64,000 bases of DNA from Ilyomonas sp965277535 (GCA_965277535.1 OZ255825.1:1178001-1242000); one strand, 5' to 3'; positions 1-7,986 are shown, counted from the stretch's first letter. Notes: a model not told the origin generated them from the sequence alone. Program-made: numbers and translations.

Positions 1-210
1 TTTTGCGCTCAAACTCATAAACGGAACGCCACCGATTTCCAACCGTTCCGACGTTGAAAAAAAGGTCATGAAAAGAGGGTAATTGAATAAGCTGTTTACC
101 AGCGCACCTTTTTCAATGATGATATAACTCAGGCCATTTCTCTTTGCCGCAATGCCACATGCCAAACCAATTGGGCCGCCGCCAATAATCAATACATCGT
201 ACTTGTTCAT
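1..210 (-). CDS. YpdA-type FAD/NAD(P) oxidoreductase, partial (N-terminal part only)
   Basis: Only the first 70 codons lie in the window; the rest runs off the left edge. The protein starts MNKYDVLIIGGGPIGLACG, a Rossmann FAD-binding GxGxxG-type motif (GGGPIG). It is followed by an IIEKG segment and then FNYPLFMTFFSTSERLEIGG, which strongly resembles the YpdA family. YpdA proteins are flavin NAD(P)H reductases linked to bacillithiol disulfide reduction in Firmicutes; related proteins are common in Bacteroidota, where the substrate is not established. The start ATG (210-208) lies five bases after a TAATTTTG promoter box, so the message may be leaderless. Other FAD-dependent thioredoxin reductase-like enzymes remain possible because the redox and NAD(P) domains cannot be seen. 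Confidence 0.75.
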   Translation of the reverse strand, partial: MNKYDVLIIGGGPIGLACGIAAKRNGLSYIIIEKGALVNSLFNYPLFMTFFSTSERLEIGGVPFMSLSAK

Positions 211-215
211 ACTTA

Positions 216-223
216 CAAAATTA
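216..223 (-). promoter_or_regulatory. Bacteroidota -7 promoter box for the YpdA-type gene
   Basis: The minus strand reads TAATTTTG, matching TAnnTTTG. It lies five bases upstream of the ATG at 210, which puts transcription start at or next to the start codon. No convincing -33 TTTG partner was found. Confidence 0.4.
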
Positions 224-279
224 GGGCAAAACAATGCCAGTGTTCTTTGATAGATTGTGGTAAGATATTTATCGTTCTG

Positions 280-640
280 TAAAAATGTAACAACCCATTA
301 GATTCGAGCCATAAGAAGTTATCAGATGAGCGAGCGGCAAGAACCGTAGGTTCGAGCCAACTTGTAACAACGGATTTTAATCCGTTGGAGAAGATAAGCG
401 CAGAGAAAAGATTTCCATAGGCACGGCGCATATTGTTTTTGTTAGTGTGCCCCTGCCATTGATTCATCAGGCGATAAAATTTGCCGAACCTACGGTTCTC
501 TTCCTACCACCTGCCGTCGCTTCATCAACGGATTGAAATCCGTTGTTATAAAACCGATTGAACCTACGGTTCTTTACTTTAATTTATACACCCGGCTCTA
601 TTAACACGTTGCTCCTATGGAGCGACTTGCACATTTCGGA
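280..640. repeat. Cluster of REP-like short palindromes
   Basis: This 490-bp gene-free stretch holds three short palindrome types. GAACCTACGGTTC occurs at 486-498 and 560-572 and inverted at 341-353. CAACGGATT-nn-AATCCGTTG occurs at 368-387 and 526-545. GCTCCTATGGAGC occurs at 611-623. Copies in both orientations around partly shared sequence suggest repetitive extragenic palindromes or a decayed small mobile element, as seen around REP-associated (RAYT, IS200-like) transposases. No transposase gene lies nearby. An open frame across 213-467 on the minus strand covers these palindromes and is not considered a gene. Confidence 0.65.
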
Positions 641-703
641 TACTTGCAACAAAAAGTTTGATATACAGGCTTCTTGTACTTCATTTTTTTGCTCAAGCCA
701 ACT

Positions 704-1219
704 TTACTCCACAAGCATATTCACAATATTGGCAATCGTGTTTGATTTATTTTCGGGAAGAATAATTTCGTGGTACAAATCGGAAGTTTCAAAACGAATG
801 AATTTAATTTTAGCCGTCTGCAGGCGATCCAAATAAGCCGTGATATTCAGAAAGAAACCAGCATTGTCTTTACCCGAATACTTGGTCGGTTTTCCGGTGT
901 AGGGAATGCGCAAATATTCGTTGTTTGATTTTACAAAATAAGCAAAGTTTTTTTTGCTGATGTTCACCGGATGTTGTGTAATGTCGGACGTTGAAAAATA
1001 AAAGAACAGCCAATACTGCGGTTGTTTTTTATGTACCGTTTTCACGCCAACCACACGGTCGGGGATTTGGTGACTTTCGTTTGATTTTCCCAAGCTCAAT
1101 GTATCAAAACCCGTACTGATGGTGCTATCGCCGGAGAAGCTGTCAGCCATCCTGGTAAGCTTTTGCGCTTTCCCGAAAAAGAATACAAAAATAAAAAGGA
1201 TAAAGAAGATGTGTTTCAT
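704..1219 (-). CDS. Hypothetical secreted protein
   Basis: The 171-residue product starts with MKHIFFILFIFVFFFGKAQ, a clear Sec signal peptide with likely cleavage after KAQ. This decides the start; an upstream in-frame ATG would put extra residues before the signal. The mature part has alternating polar and aromatic segments (YWLFFYFSTSD, YLRIPYTGKP, AKIKFIRFETSDLYHEI) that suggest a small beta-rich periplasmic or surface domain. I recognise no family. It is followed upstream on the same strand by the aminotransferase gene, about 150 bp away, so co-transcription is possible but not shown. Confidence 0.65.
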   Translation of the reverse strand: MKHIFFILFIFVFFFGKAQKLTRMADSFSGDSTISTGFDTLSLGKSNESHQIPDRVVGVKTVHKKQPQYWLFFYFSTSDITQHPVNISKKNFAYFVKSNNEYLRIPYTGKPTKYSGKDNAGFFLNITAYLDRLQTAKIKFIRFETSDLYHEIILPENKSNTIANIVNMLVE

Positions 1220-1368
1220 AGTTATGTGTTTCAAAAGGTGTACAAGCATTTTTATAAAGAAAGCAATTTTGGTAGATACGAAATTCAGGTGCGATAGAAA
1301 CTTTATAGAAATGCTTTTAACAAGAAGCCGTTGTGTACAATAACTGAAAGTAACAAAATTCGTACACT

Positions 1369-2520
1369 TTATTGCAAGCGACAGAGCCATTCTGCGGCTT
1401 CCCGCAATGTGCTTTCTTTTTTGGCAAAACAAAACCGCAACACTTTATTATCGGTTGCATCGTGGTAAAAAGCCGATAACGGAATAGTGGCAACGCCATA
1501 ATTCTCTACCAAATCAACCGCCATTTCTTTATCACTTTTATCGCTCAAATTAGCATAGCTGTAGCACTGAAAAAAACTGCCGAAACAAGGCAAAGGAGTA
1601 AACAACGTGTCGCTCATCAACTTTCGAAAATAATCGCGTTTCTGCTGCATGAAGCCGCTTAACGAAGTGGAAGAAGACGGCTCATCTTGCAACACAGTTG
1701 CCAGGCCAACCTGCATCGGTGTGTTGGTGCTAAATGCGTTGAACTGGTGCAGTTTTCTAAACTCTTTCATCAGCATTTCACCGGCAATGCAATATCCTAT
1801 TTTCCAACCCGTGCAATGGTAGGTTTTGCCAAATGAAAAACAGGCAAAGCTGCGCTCTCTTAATTGGGGAAACTTTACAATGCTTTGGTGTTGTTTGCCA
1901 TCATAAATTAAGTGTTCATATACTTCATCACTTATCAAAACAATATTTGTGTTTTGCGTGATGTTGATCAGTTGTTGTATATCATCTTCTTCCAACACAC
2001 TTCCGGTTGGATTGTGCGGTGTGTTGATGATAATGGCTCCAGTTTTTGCCGTAATTTTTTTCTTCACTTCATACCAATCAATTTTATAGTCGGGATATTG
2101 CAGCGAAATAAAAACCGGCACGCCGCCATTGGCTACGATGTTAGGAACATAACTATCGTAAGCCGGTTCAAACACAATTACTTCATCGCCTTTATTGATA
2201 ATTGAAGATAGTGCAGTGGCAATAGCATACGATGCACCGGGCACAATGGTTATCTCTGTTTCCCAATTTACATCTGCGTTGTACAAACGTTTGATTTGGG
2301 CGCAAATTGCTTCCCGAAGTAACGGCAAACCGTTGGTGTGAGCATACTGGTTATAACCATCGTTCATTGCTTTACAAACTGCATCTGTTAATGTTGACGA
2401 CATTGGGAAATCCGGAAAGCCCTGCCCCATGTTCACTGCATTGTGTTCCTGCGCCAAACGGCTCATTACAGTAAAAATGGTAGTGCCAACATCTGGCAAT
2501 TTTGATTGAATAGAAAGCAT
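1369..2520 (-). CDS. Class I/II PLP aminotransferase, methionine aminotransferase-like (YbdL/KAT type)
   Basis: The 383-residue protein is a full-length fold-type I aminotransferase. Visible landmarks are MGQGFPDF (31-38), YAHTNGLPLLREAI (59-72), NTPHNPTG (166-173), SDEVYEH around 197-203 and the PLP-lysine motif SFGKTYHCTGWKIGY with K232. The combination GQGFPDF plus TYHCTGWK is characteristic of the YbdL/kynurenine-transaminase-like group, which transaminates methionine and aromatic amino acids in the cytoplasm, often in methionine salvage. No salvage genes adjoin it, so the physiological substrate is inferred. The upstream spacer (2521-2600) contains CAAG-type degenerate repeats rather than a recognisable promoter. 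Confidence 0.88.
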   Translation of the reverse strand: MLSIQSKLPDVGTTIFTVMSRLAQEHNAVNMGQGFPDFPMSSTLTDAVCKAMNDGYNQYAHTNGLPLLREAICAQIKRLYNADVNWETEITIVPGASYAIATALSSIINKGDEVIVFEPAYDSYVPNIVANGGVPVFISLQYPDYKIDWYEVKKKITAKTGAIIINTPHNPTGSVLEEDDIQQLINITQNTNIVLISDEVYEHLIYDGKQHQSIVKFPQLRERSFACFSFGKTYHCTGWKIGYCIAGEMLMKEFRKLHQFNAFSTNTPMQVGLATVLQDEPSSSTSLSGFMQQKRDYFRKLMSDTLFTPLPCFGSFFQCYSYANLSDKSDKEMAVDLVENYGVATIPLSAFYHDATDNKVLRFCFAKKESTLREAAEWLCRLQ

Positions 2521-2600
2521 AAAAGATACAAGTTACAAGATTCAAGAAACAAGGAGCAAGAGGTAAGATATAAGGTTCAAGATACAAGTTGTAGAAGCCA
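2521..2600. repeat. Degenerate ACAAG/TTCAAG direct repeats
   Basis: About 80 bp upstream of the aminotransferase gene consist of imperfect iterations of AAGATACAAG, TTCAAGAAACAAGG and similar words. A related array occurs at 5770-5832 and, inverted, near 17575-17640. No coding potential or stable fold is apparent. Confidence 0.6.
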
Positions 2601-2612
2601 ATAAGGAAACAA

Positions 2613-3374
2613 TCACGAAACCACATCCAACTCTTTAATCTGCTGCTTGTATTCATTTGGTAAAATGAGGCTTTTTAAAAACCAATCTAACTTCATAGCA
2701 CGAAATAATTTGTAAACAAAAACAACAGGAGTGAGTAATGATAATTTACCCAAATGAAGCAGTTCATTCACTTTTTCAGGTACTACTAATTTCTGCCCTT
2801 CTCTTAACAAAAAATAACGAAACGCACCGAGGTGTTTTTTGTATTGCCGAAATAAATCTGCGGTGTATTGGCTGTAAACAATATCTTTTTGTAGGTGCTG
2901 CTCACGCATTGTTAGCCATTCATCAAATGTGCTGGGCAAATCTTTCAAACCCATGCGCAAGCCCACTTTGTTAAACGTAAAGAACACTTCGCCCTTTTCT
3001 TCGTAAGATAATTTTCTAACCAACACTTCATACGAACGAATGGAATAATCTATCAGCATAAACAACACATCACGATAAGCCCAATCCGGTATTTTTGAGC
3101 CGCGGTTCTCTTCTACTTTTGCATGAATAAAAGCCATTTTATCAATTACTGCGTTCGCTTTTTCTTCTTCCGAAAAAACAATAAGCCTTGCATAAGTAAC
3201 GGTTGAAAACAATCTGCCCAACGGATCGGCAGGAAGCCTGCCGGTAAAATACAACCAGTCAACCGCTTTGTTTAACGCAAACTCGGCAGCCGAACCTGCG
3301 AAAATGAACAGGATGGTATCGCCGCTGCTCCAGATTTTACGAACAATAGAATCCTTTTCTGCAAACCATTTCAT
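2613..3374 (-). CDS. DUF2236 / MpaB-type oxygenase family protein
   Basis: The predicted 253-residue protein starts at MKWFAEKDSIVRKIWSSGD. The body (TILFIFAGSAAEFALNKAV, DPLGRLFSTVTYARLIVFS, MAFIHAKVEE, YRDVLFMLIDYS) matches the DUF2236 family that includes mycophenolic-acid protein MpaB and latex-clearing protein Lcp, which are heme-linked oxygenases. The histidine in FIHAKV is the likely heme ligand by comparison with that family. The frame is open for about 70 codons further upstream, but that part has no family resemblance and overlaps the divergent promoter region, so the internal Met was chosen. Substrate unknown. Confidence 0.75.
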   Translation of the reverse strand: MKWFAEKDSIVRKIWSSGDTILFIFAGSAAEFALNKAVDWLYFTGRLPADPLGRLFSTVTYARLIVFSEEEKANAVIDKMAFIHAKVEENRGSKIPDWAYRDVLFMLIDYSIRSYEVLVRKLSYEEKGEVFFTFNKVGLRMGLKDLPSTFDEWLTMREQHLQKDIVYSQYTADLFRQYKKHLGAFRYFLLREGQKLVVPEKVNELLHLGKLSLLTPVVFVYKLFRAMKLDWFLKSLILPNEYKQQIKELDVVS

Positions 3375-3566
3375 ACTCAAAATAAAGAAGAAAAGAAACA
3401 AGAGAAATGATAAATAATTTGTTGAAACGAATTGAAAATTTCGATAAAAACAAAAGCTGTGAAACCTGCTTGTTGCCAACAATGTGTTAAGACAACTGTT
3501 ATTACTAACATTGTTGTGTAATAACCTTCTTATTTGCATTTTATCCTTCAATAAAAACGAAACAGT

Positions 3567-4301
3567 ATGAAAACAACAAAACAAATGATCACCAAATGTG
3601 TTTTGCTTCTAACAGCAGCAACCTGCTTATTTATTTCTGTGAAAGCACAAAACAATGTTCCAATGCAACGAACCATTACAGCCACAGGCAATGCAAAAAT
3701 TGAAGTGGTGCCCGATGAAATTTATGTAGCTGTTTACCTGCGTGAATACGATAAAAAAGGCAGTGGCAAAGTGGACATTGAAACCATAAAAAACAATTTT
3801 TTTTCGGCTTGTAAAAGCTTAGGTTTGAACGATACTGATGTTGTGGTGCAAAGTTACCAGGGTTATGATGGAACAATCTATCAATACAAAAAGAACAAAA
3901 AGCAAAACCCCGATTTAAAAGCCGGAATTAATTATTGGGTAAAAGTGGCCAGCCTGAAAAGAATGGATGAATTAGTGAACAAACTGGATGATGAAGCCAC
4001 GCAGAACTTTTACATTGCCAAAACCGATTACAGCAAGCGCGAAGAACTATCTTTAAAAATGAAACAGGAAGCCATTAAAGCGGCAAAAGAAAAAGCAATT
4101 GCATTGGCGGCTGCCATTAACGAAAAAGTAGGCGATGCCGTTACCATTACCGAACCTAACGAAATGGGTGATAATCCGCCGCGGCCTTTGTTTGCAATGG
4201 CCAAAATGGCAACTGCCGATAATAATGAACCTGCGATGAATGTTGATTTTAAAAAGATGAAAATTGAATATGAAGCGAGCGTGACATTTGCTTTGTTGTA
4301 A
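3567..4301 (+). CDS. SIMPL-domain (DUF541) periplasmic protein
   Basis: The 244-residue protein begins with a signal peptide (CVLLLTAATCLFISVKAQ). It continues with RTITATGNAKIEVVPDEI, the hallmark start of SIMPL/DUF541 domains (BP26/OMP28-like), and ends with a conserved YEASVTFAL strand. SIMPL proteins form channel-like oligomers in the periplasm or outer membrane; their precise roles are poorly known. It is transcribed divergently from the MpaB-type gene across a 192-bp spacer. A perfect 16-bp hairpin follows 16 bp after the stop. The very N-terminal residues before KCVLLL are charged and could allow a start at the second Met. Confidence 0.85.
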   Translation: MKTTKQMITKCVLLLTAATCLFISVKAQNNVPMQRTITATGNAKIEVVPDEIYVAVYLREYDKKGSGKVDIETIKNNFFSACKSLGLNDTDVVVQSYQGYDGTIYQYKKNKKQNPDLKAGINYWVKVASLKRMDELVNKLDDEATQNFYIAKTDYSKREELSLKMKQEAIKAAKEKAIALAAAINEKVGDAVTITEPNEMGDNPPRPLFAMAKMATADNNEPAMNVDFKKMKIEYEASVTFALL

Positions 4302-4317
4302 GGCTACAATTTTATAA

Positions 4318-4356
4318 AAACAAACGCTCAATAGGTTAATTATTGAGCGTTTGTTT
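4318..4356. terminator. Bidirectional terminator between SIMPL gene and hepT
   Basis: A perfect 16-bp stem (4318-4333 with 4341-4356) encloses a 7-nt loop, A-rich before and T-rich after, so it works in principle on both strands. Its right arm is inside the last codons of hepT, whose stop codon sits at the loop edge. Confidence 0.8.
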
Positions 4357-4690
4357 CATGCAGGATTTCTTTCAAATCTTGTAATAAAGCGGGAAGAAAT
4401 TTTGACTTGATTTCCCAAACAATTTCGTAATCAATTTCTATATAATCGTGCACAAGCTTATTGCGAAAGCCTCTGATTTTAAACCAATCTATCGAGTTAT
4501 TTTTTTCTTTAAATGACTCTGATAAACGATTAGCAGCTTCTCCAATAACTTCAAAATTTCTAATTACTGCGTCTATTGTTTTAGCATCATTATAAAAGGT
4601 TTCAAAACTCATGTTTGTGGTATAGCTGTTTATTTTTTCTGCAGCCATAATCATATTCTTAACCAGTAATTCATCACTTCGTTTAGACAT
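4340..4690 (-). CDS. hepT: HepT-like HEPN toxin (DUF86 ribonuclease)
   Basis: The 116-residue all-helical protein carries the HEPN motif R-x4-H-x-Y as RNKLVHDY, within RGFRNKLVHDYIEIDYEIVW. HepT toxins of this family are RNases; the Tyr in the motif is the site AMPylated by the partner MntA antitoxin in studied systems. The gene begins inside the last codons of the nucleotidyltransferase gene (8-nt overlap), the usual antitoxin-first order. The C-terminal five codons double as one arm of a transcription terminator. Function is inferred from family and context, but the motif and pairing are clear. Confidence 0.88.
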   Translation of the reverse strand: MSKRSDELLVKNMIMAAEKINSYTTNMSFETFYNDAKTIDAVIRNFEVIGEAANRLSESFKEKNNSIDWFKIRGFRNKLVHDYIEIDYEIVWEIKSKFLPALLQDLKEILHETNAQ

Positions 4691-4973
4691 ACTCTATTTC
4701 TTCCTTAATTGAATCAAACGTTGTTGGTTTTAAGCCTTTTTTAGAAACCAAATCTACACGCCTTCCCAATATATTTTCTAAATCATACGCAAGCTCTATA
4801 AACTCAATTCCAACGGGTTTTGTAAATTCAACGATCATGTCAATATCACTATTATCAGTGAAATCATTTCTTACCACAGAACCAAAAAAACCAATGTTTT
4901 TAATTGGGTATTTGATTAGTAAGTTTTGTTTCTGTCGCACAATTTTATTTTGATAAAAAGAAAGATAATTCAT
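4683..4973 (-). CDS. mntA: MntA-like minimal nucleotidyltransferase antitoxin
   Basis: This 96-residue protein has the minimal nucleotidyltransferase signature GS-x10-D-x-D, seen as GSVVRNDFTDNSDID. The start is MNYLSFYQNKIVRQKQNLL; an open frame upstream crosses the neighbouring gene and was rejected. Characterised MntA proteins neutralise HepT by attaching AMP units to its HEPN tyrosine. The gene overlaps hepT by 8 nt on the same strand and is divergent from the HAD phosphatase gene, whose -7 box is 111 bp away. The pair could be a stability module or a phage-defence module; nothing in the flanks decides this. Confidence 0.85.
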   Translation of the reverse strand: MNYLSFYQNKIVRQKQNLLIKYPIKNIGFFGSVVRNDFTDNSDIDMIVEFTKPVGIEFIELAYDLENILGRRVDLVSKKGLKPTTFDSIKEEIEYV

Positions 4974-5083
4974 GATAGTAAAATTCAAGAAGCAAGTTAT
5001 CAATTTTAAGTTGATTTTTGAAAGGTTCTCAAATTTAAAAGAACAAATTGCACTGTTGAATTTTAAAGGCATGTGAGCAAACC

Positions 5084-5091
5084 TATCTTTG
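5084..5091 (+). promoter_or_regulatory. -7 promoter box TATCTTTG for the HAD phosphatase gene
   Basis: TATCTTTG matches the Bacteroidota TAnnTTTG consensus and lies 17 nt before the ATG at 5109. This argues against an alternative in-frame ATG at 5073, which would be upstream of the promoter. Confidence 0.6.
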
Positions 5092-5108
5092 CACTTCTTT
5101 TTCTTAGC

Positions 5109-5771
5109 ATGAAACTGAATACCGTAATTTTTGATATGGATGGCTTGCTGATTGATAGCGAACCGATATGGGGAATGGCTGCCAATAATGTATTTAAACA
5201 CTATGGGTTTCGCCTTTCGCCGGAGCAACACATTATAACCACTGGTTTGCGGGTTCGCGAGTATGTACATTGGTGGTTTGAATACTTCAACATTGATAAA
5301 AAAGAAGAACCGATTGCCGAAGATAAAATCATAAACCGCGCGTTGGAACTGATTGATGAAAACTTCAACATGATGCCGGGTGTAACGCATGTATTCAATT
5401 TGTTTTATTCGCTCAATTTCAAGATTGGCATTGCTTCTTCTTCACCCGATTCGCTCATTCAGTTAGTGATGGAAAGAAGTGGTATTAAAAAATATGTAAA
5501 TGGTACAGCATCGGGGCACAATTTGCCTTATCCAAAACCGCATCCGCAGGTGTATCTGAATTGTGCAGAAACTTTAGGATCACAACCATCACATTGTGTT
5601 GCATTTGAAGATTCGTTTTATGGAATGATTGCTGCCAAAGCTGCACGAATGAAGTGCGTAGTTGTGCCAGATTACAAGCAATACAAAGAAGAACGATGGG
5701 GAGCTGCTGATTTGAAATTATCATCTCTCCAAAACTTTGGCTCTTTGCATTTGGAACGATTGGGACAGTAA
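5109..5771 (+). CDS. HAD-superfamily phosphatase, hexitol phosphatase (HxpB/YniC)-like
   Basis: The product is 220 residues from MKLNTVIFDMDGLLIDSEP. HAD motif I is D9-x-D11-G, motif II is IASSSPDS, motif III is the Lys in PYPKPHPQVY, and motif IV is FEDSFYGM. The all-helical cap follows motif I, as in subfamily IA beta-phosphoglucomutase-like enzymes. The sequence is closest in character to sugar-phosphate phosphatases of the YniC/HxpB type, which hydrolyse 2-deoxyglucose-6-P and hexitol phosphates in the cytoplasm. Exact substrate is inferred. The next gene begins 123 bp later after a repeat-rich spacer. Confidence 0.85.
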   Translation: MKLNTVIFDMDGLLIDSEPIWGMAANNVFKHYGFRLSPEQHIITTGLRVREYVHWWFEYFNIDKKEEPIAEDKIINRALELIDENFNMMPGVTHVFNLFYSLNFKIGIASSSPDSLIQLVMERSGIKKYVNGTASGHNLPYPKPHPQVYLNCAETLGSQPSHCVAFEDSFYGMIAAKAARMKCVVVPDYKQYKEERWGAADLKLSSLQNFGSLHLERLGQ

Positions 5772-5832
5772 AAATCAAGATATAAGAATCAAGTTTCAAT
5801 GTACAAGAATCAAGTTACAAGAAACAAGCATA
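5770..5832. repeat. Degenerate AAGAATCAAG/TTACAAG repeats
   Basis: The spacer after the phosphatase gene is built from imperfect copies of AAGATATAAG, AATCAAGTTTCAA and ACAAGAATCAAG. It resembles the array at 2521-2600 and has no visible coding or folding function. Confidence 0.55.
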
Positions 5833-5894
5833 AACTTGCAGACATTCGGATTTACTAACTTCCAGACTATTTATCAATACATAAACAAACCAAC

Positions 5895-6239
5895 ATGCGC
5901 ACGTTTTGTTTTGCCCTCGATTTAAAAGATGATGAACAATTGATTGCAGAATACGAAGCACATCATCAACAGGTGCCAAAAGAAATTGTTGACAGCATAA
6001 AAAACGCAGACATTGAAGAAATGAAAATTTATCGCACCGGCAACCGATTGTTTATGGTGATGAAAGTAGCTGATAACTTTGAGACAGAACGAAAACAGCA
6101 AATGGAGGCTGCAAACGAAAAAGTGCAGCAATGGGAAGATCTGATGTGGAAATACCAGCAAGCTTTGCCATGGGCGAAAGAAGGAGAGAAATGGGTGATG
6201 ATGAAACCTATTTTTGAACTGCCAAAAGGGGAGCTATGA
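5895..6239 (+). CDS. L-fucose/L-rhamnose mutarotase family protein
   Basis: The 114-residue protein fits the L-rhamnose mutarotase (RhaM, DUF718) fold in length and motifs. These include an N-terminal strand CFALDLKDD, the helix IAEYEAHHQQVPKEI with a conserved His pair, and the strand MKIYRTGNRLFMVMKV. Such enzymes interconvert alpha and beta anomers of L-fucose or L-rhamnose. Its stop overlaps the start of the following SDR dehydrogenase gene (ATGA), so the two are translationally coupled. This pairing favours L-fucose as substrate. It is a short, cytoplasmic protein with no signal peptide. Confidence 0.82.
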   Translation: MRTFCFALDLKDDEQLIAEYEAHHQQVPKEIVDSIKNADIEEMKIYRTGNRLFMVMKVADNFETERKQQMEAANEKVQQWEDLMWKYQQALPWAKEGEKWVMMKPIFELPKGEL

Positions 6240-7018
6240 ATTTAAATCTGCAAAACAAAGTATACATCGTAACGGGCGGAGCGAGTGGCATTGGAGAAGC
6301 GATTTGCAGATTGATAGCAAGCGAAGGTGGCATTGTAGTGATTGCCGATAGAAATGGCGAAAGCAGCAATGCACTGGCAAAAGAAATTATTGGGCAAAAA
6401 CAAACCGCTTTACCACTTGCTGTTGAGCTTACCGATGAAGACAATTGCAGGCAGGTGATTGAAACTGTTATCAAACAATATAACCGCATTGACGGCCTTG
6501 TAAACAATGCCGGAACCAATGATAACGTAAGCGTTGAAACCGGCACTGTACAAAGCTTTGAGCAATCGTTGCGCATAAACCTGGTTCATTATTTTACGAT
6601 GACGCATTATACACTGCCCTATCTTATTAAAACCGGCGGCAGCATTGTAAATATTGGTTCGAAAGTATCTATAACCGGGCAGGGAAATACATCGGGCTAT
6701 GCGGCTGGTAAAGGTGGCGTGAACGCGCTTACACGTGAATGGGCTGTTGAGTTATTGCCTTATCTGATAAGGGTAAATGCAGTGTTGCCTGCCGAAGTAA
6801 ATACACCTCAATACGCTGCCTGGATACAATTGCAAACAAATGCGAAAGAAACATTGCATAGCATTACTTCACAAATACCGTTGGGAAACCGGTTTACACA
6901 ACCTGAAGAGGTTGCAAAAACAGTTGCTTTTTTATTAAGCGATTGTTCTTCGCATACCACAGGACAAATTGTTTTTGTTGATGGCGGCTACACGCATCTG
7001 GATAGAAAAATAACGTAG
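6236..7018 (+). CDS. SDR-family dehydrogenase, probable L-fucose dehydrogenase
   Basis: The 260-residue classical short-chain dehydrogenase shows the cofactor motif TGGASGIG (13-20), an aspartate after the second strand (ADRNG, favouring NAD), the NNAG motif, and the catalytic S-Y-K set in NIGSKVS and SGYAAGK. The C-terminus has the usual FVDGGYTHLD. Start and stop are coupled with the mutarotase gene by a 4-nt overlap. In non-phosphorylating fucose breakdown an SDR oxidises L-fucose to the lactone, which suits this pairing. No fucose permease, lactonase or dehydratase lies beside it, so the pathway assignment is inferred. A strong terminator follows at 7039. Confidence 0.85.
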   Translation: MNLNLQNKVYIVTGGASGIGEAICRLIASEGGIVVIADRNGESSNALAKEIIGQKQTALPLAVELTDEDNCRQVIETVIKQYNRIDGLVNNAGTNDNVSVETGTVQSFEQSLRINLVHYFTMTHYTLPYLIKTGGSIVNIGSKVSITGQGNTSGYAAGKGGVNALTREWAVELLPYLIRVNAVLPAEVNTPQYAAWIQLQTNAKETLHSITSQIPLGNRFTQPEEVAKTVAFLLSDCSSHTTGQIVFVDGGYTHLDRKIT

Positions 7019-7038
7019 CTTATTATTTGTACAAAAAC

Positions 7039-7070
7039 AAAAAAGTAGCAATGGAGCTTGCTACTTTTTT
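7039..7070. terminator. Bidirectional terminator after the SDR gene
   Basis: A 13-bp stem (7039-7051 with 7058-7070) ends in T6 on the plus strand and is preceded by an A-rich tract. It separates the convergent SDR and PRC/DUF2382 genes. Confidence 0.8.
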
Positions 7071-7095
7071 TACAGAACAAAATTTATTTCCTTCT

Positions 7096-7986
7096 TTACA
7101 AATTTGTTTTTGCCTCATTTTTTATTGATGCTGATGAGGTATTATTTTCAGGCGTTATATCTTCAATATTCACTTCTGTTTTGCGTACTGTGTCTTTCAC
7201 TGTTTCTGTACGTTCGGCCACTTCTTTGCCAACCACTACTTCTTCTACAACACGCGCTTCTTTCGATACTACAGGAACTTCAGCATACTCTTTTAATTCA
7301 ATCACGCCTTCTTTAAACGCATCAAAATTGGTATTGCTAACCGGCTTGTCAACCGGCGTTCTTTCAACCTGAACATGCTCTTCCTGCAAACGAACAGTTT
7401 GTTCAACCGGCTGCTCAACTATTTTAGAACGAATGTATGCACCACCGGTTTCAACAGTCTGCTTTCCGATGTTTAAACTTTCTTCAATCACCGGAATGGT
7501 GGTTTCGCCTTCTTTGTTTTTGCCGTATAAATTGGCATCGTTAAAATGATCATGGTTGTAAAATTCATCCCGGTTATTGCCGGTTTCATTTAACAAAGCC
7601 AAACTTCCCGCACCAGCCAATACTGTACGAATTTTATTTTCTATATCACCTGTAACAGTTCCATCGTATTGCGGTAAAGCAGCTAACTGCTCTGTTGTGA
7701 TGCCCGATAAAAACGCATCTTCATCCGTACTTTCCAGCTTTGCCAAACCAATGGGAACAAGCACATTGCGGTTCGATTGGTTGCCATAATCCTTATCAAC
7801 TTTCACTACCATATAACGCACTTTGCGCGCTTGCGGATCGAAAATTAAATCTTCCACCTTGCCAATGTGCCGCGTGCTTTCGTCTCTTACATCCCAGCCT
7901 CGAATATCAGGTTCATTCGGAACAATTTCATAATCGCTGCCTTTTAGTTGATGCAGACGATTACCTGTTGTTGTATCGTTTGTCAT
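7096..7986 (-). CDS. PRC-barrel plus DUF2382 stress-type protein
   Basis: The 296-residue protein has an N-terminal PRC-barrel (about 20-110; IRGWDVRDESTRHIGKVEDL and YMVVKVDKD). A C-terminal DUF2382 (YsnF/AvaK-like) domain starts at TTIPVIEESLNIGKQ and continues through VETGGAYIRSKIVEQPVEQ to KDTVRKTEVNIEDI. It has no signal peptide. PRC-barrels bind proteins or RNA, and DUF2382 proteins are usually annotated as general-stress proteins of unknown mechanism. The C-terminal third is closely similar to that of the gene at 8832-9776, showing local duplication. One copy of the GCAAAAACAAA word forms its last codons. Confidence 0.85.
   Translation of the reverse strand: MTNDTTTGNRLHQLKGSDYEIVPNEPDIRGWDVRDESTRHIGKVEDLIFDPQARKVRYMVVKVDKDYGNQSNRNVLVPIGLAKLESTDEDAFLSGITTEQLAALPQYDGTVTGDIENKIRTVLAGAGSLALLNETGNNRDEFYNHDHFNDANLYGKNKEGETTIPVIEESLNIGKQTVETGGAYIRSKIVEQPVEQTVRLQEEHVQVERTPVDKPVSNTNFDAFKEGVIELKEYAEVPVVSKEARVVEEVVVGKEVAERTETVKDTVRKTEVNIEDITPENNTSSASIKNEAKTNL

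Noticed and set aside
213..467. Open frame of 84 codons on the minus strand
   Set aside because: It spans the REP-like palindromes, has no family resemblance or signal, and its composition follows the repeats.
5073..5108. Upstream ATG of the HAD phosphatase
   Set aside because: The TATCTTTG promoter box lies downstream of it, and the domain begins at MKLNTVIFDMDG.
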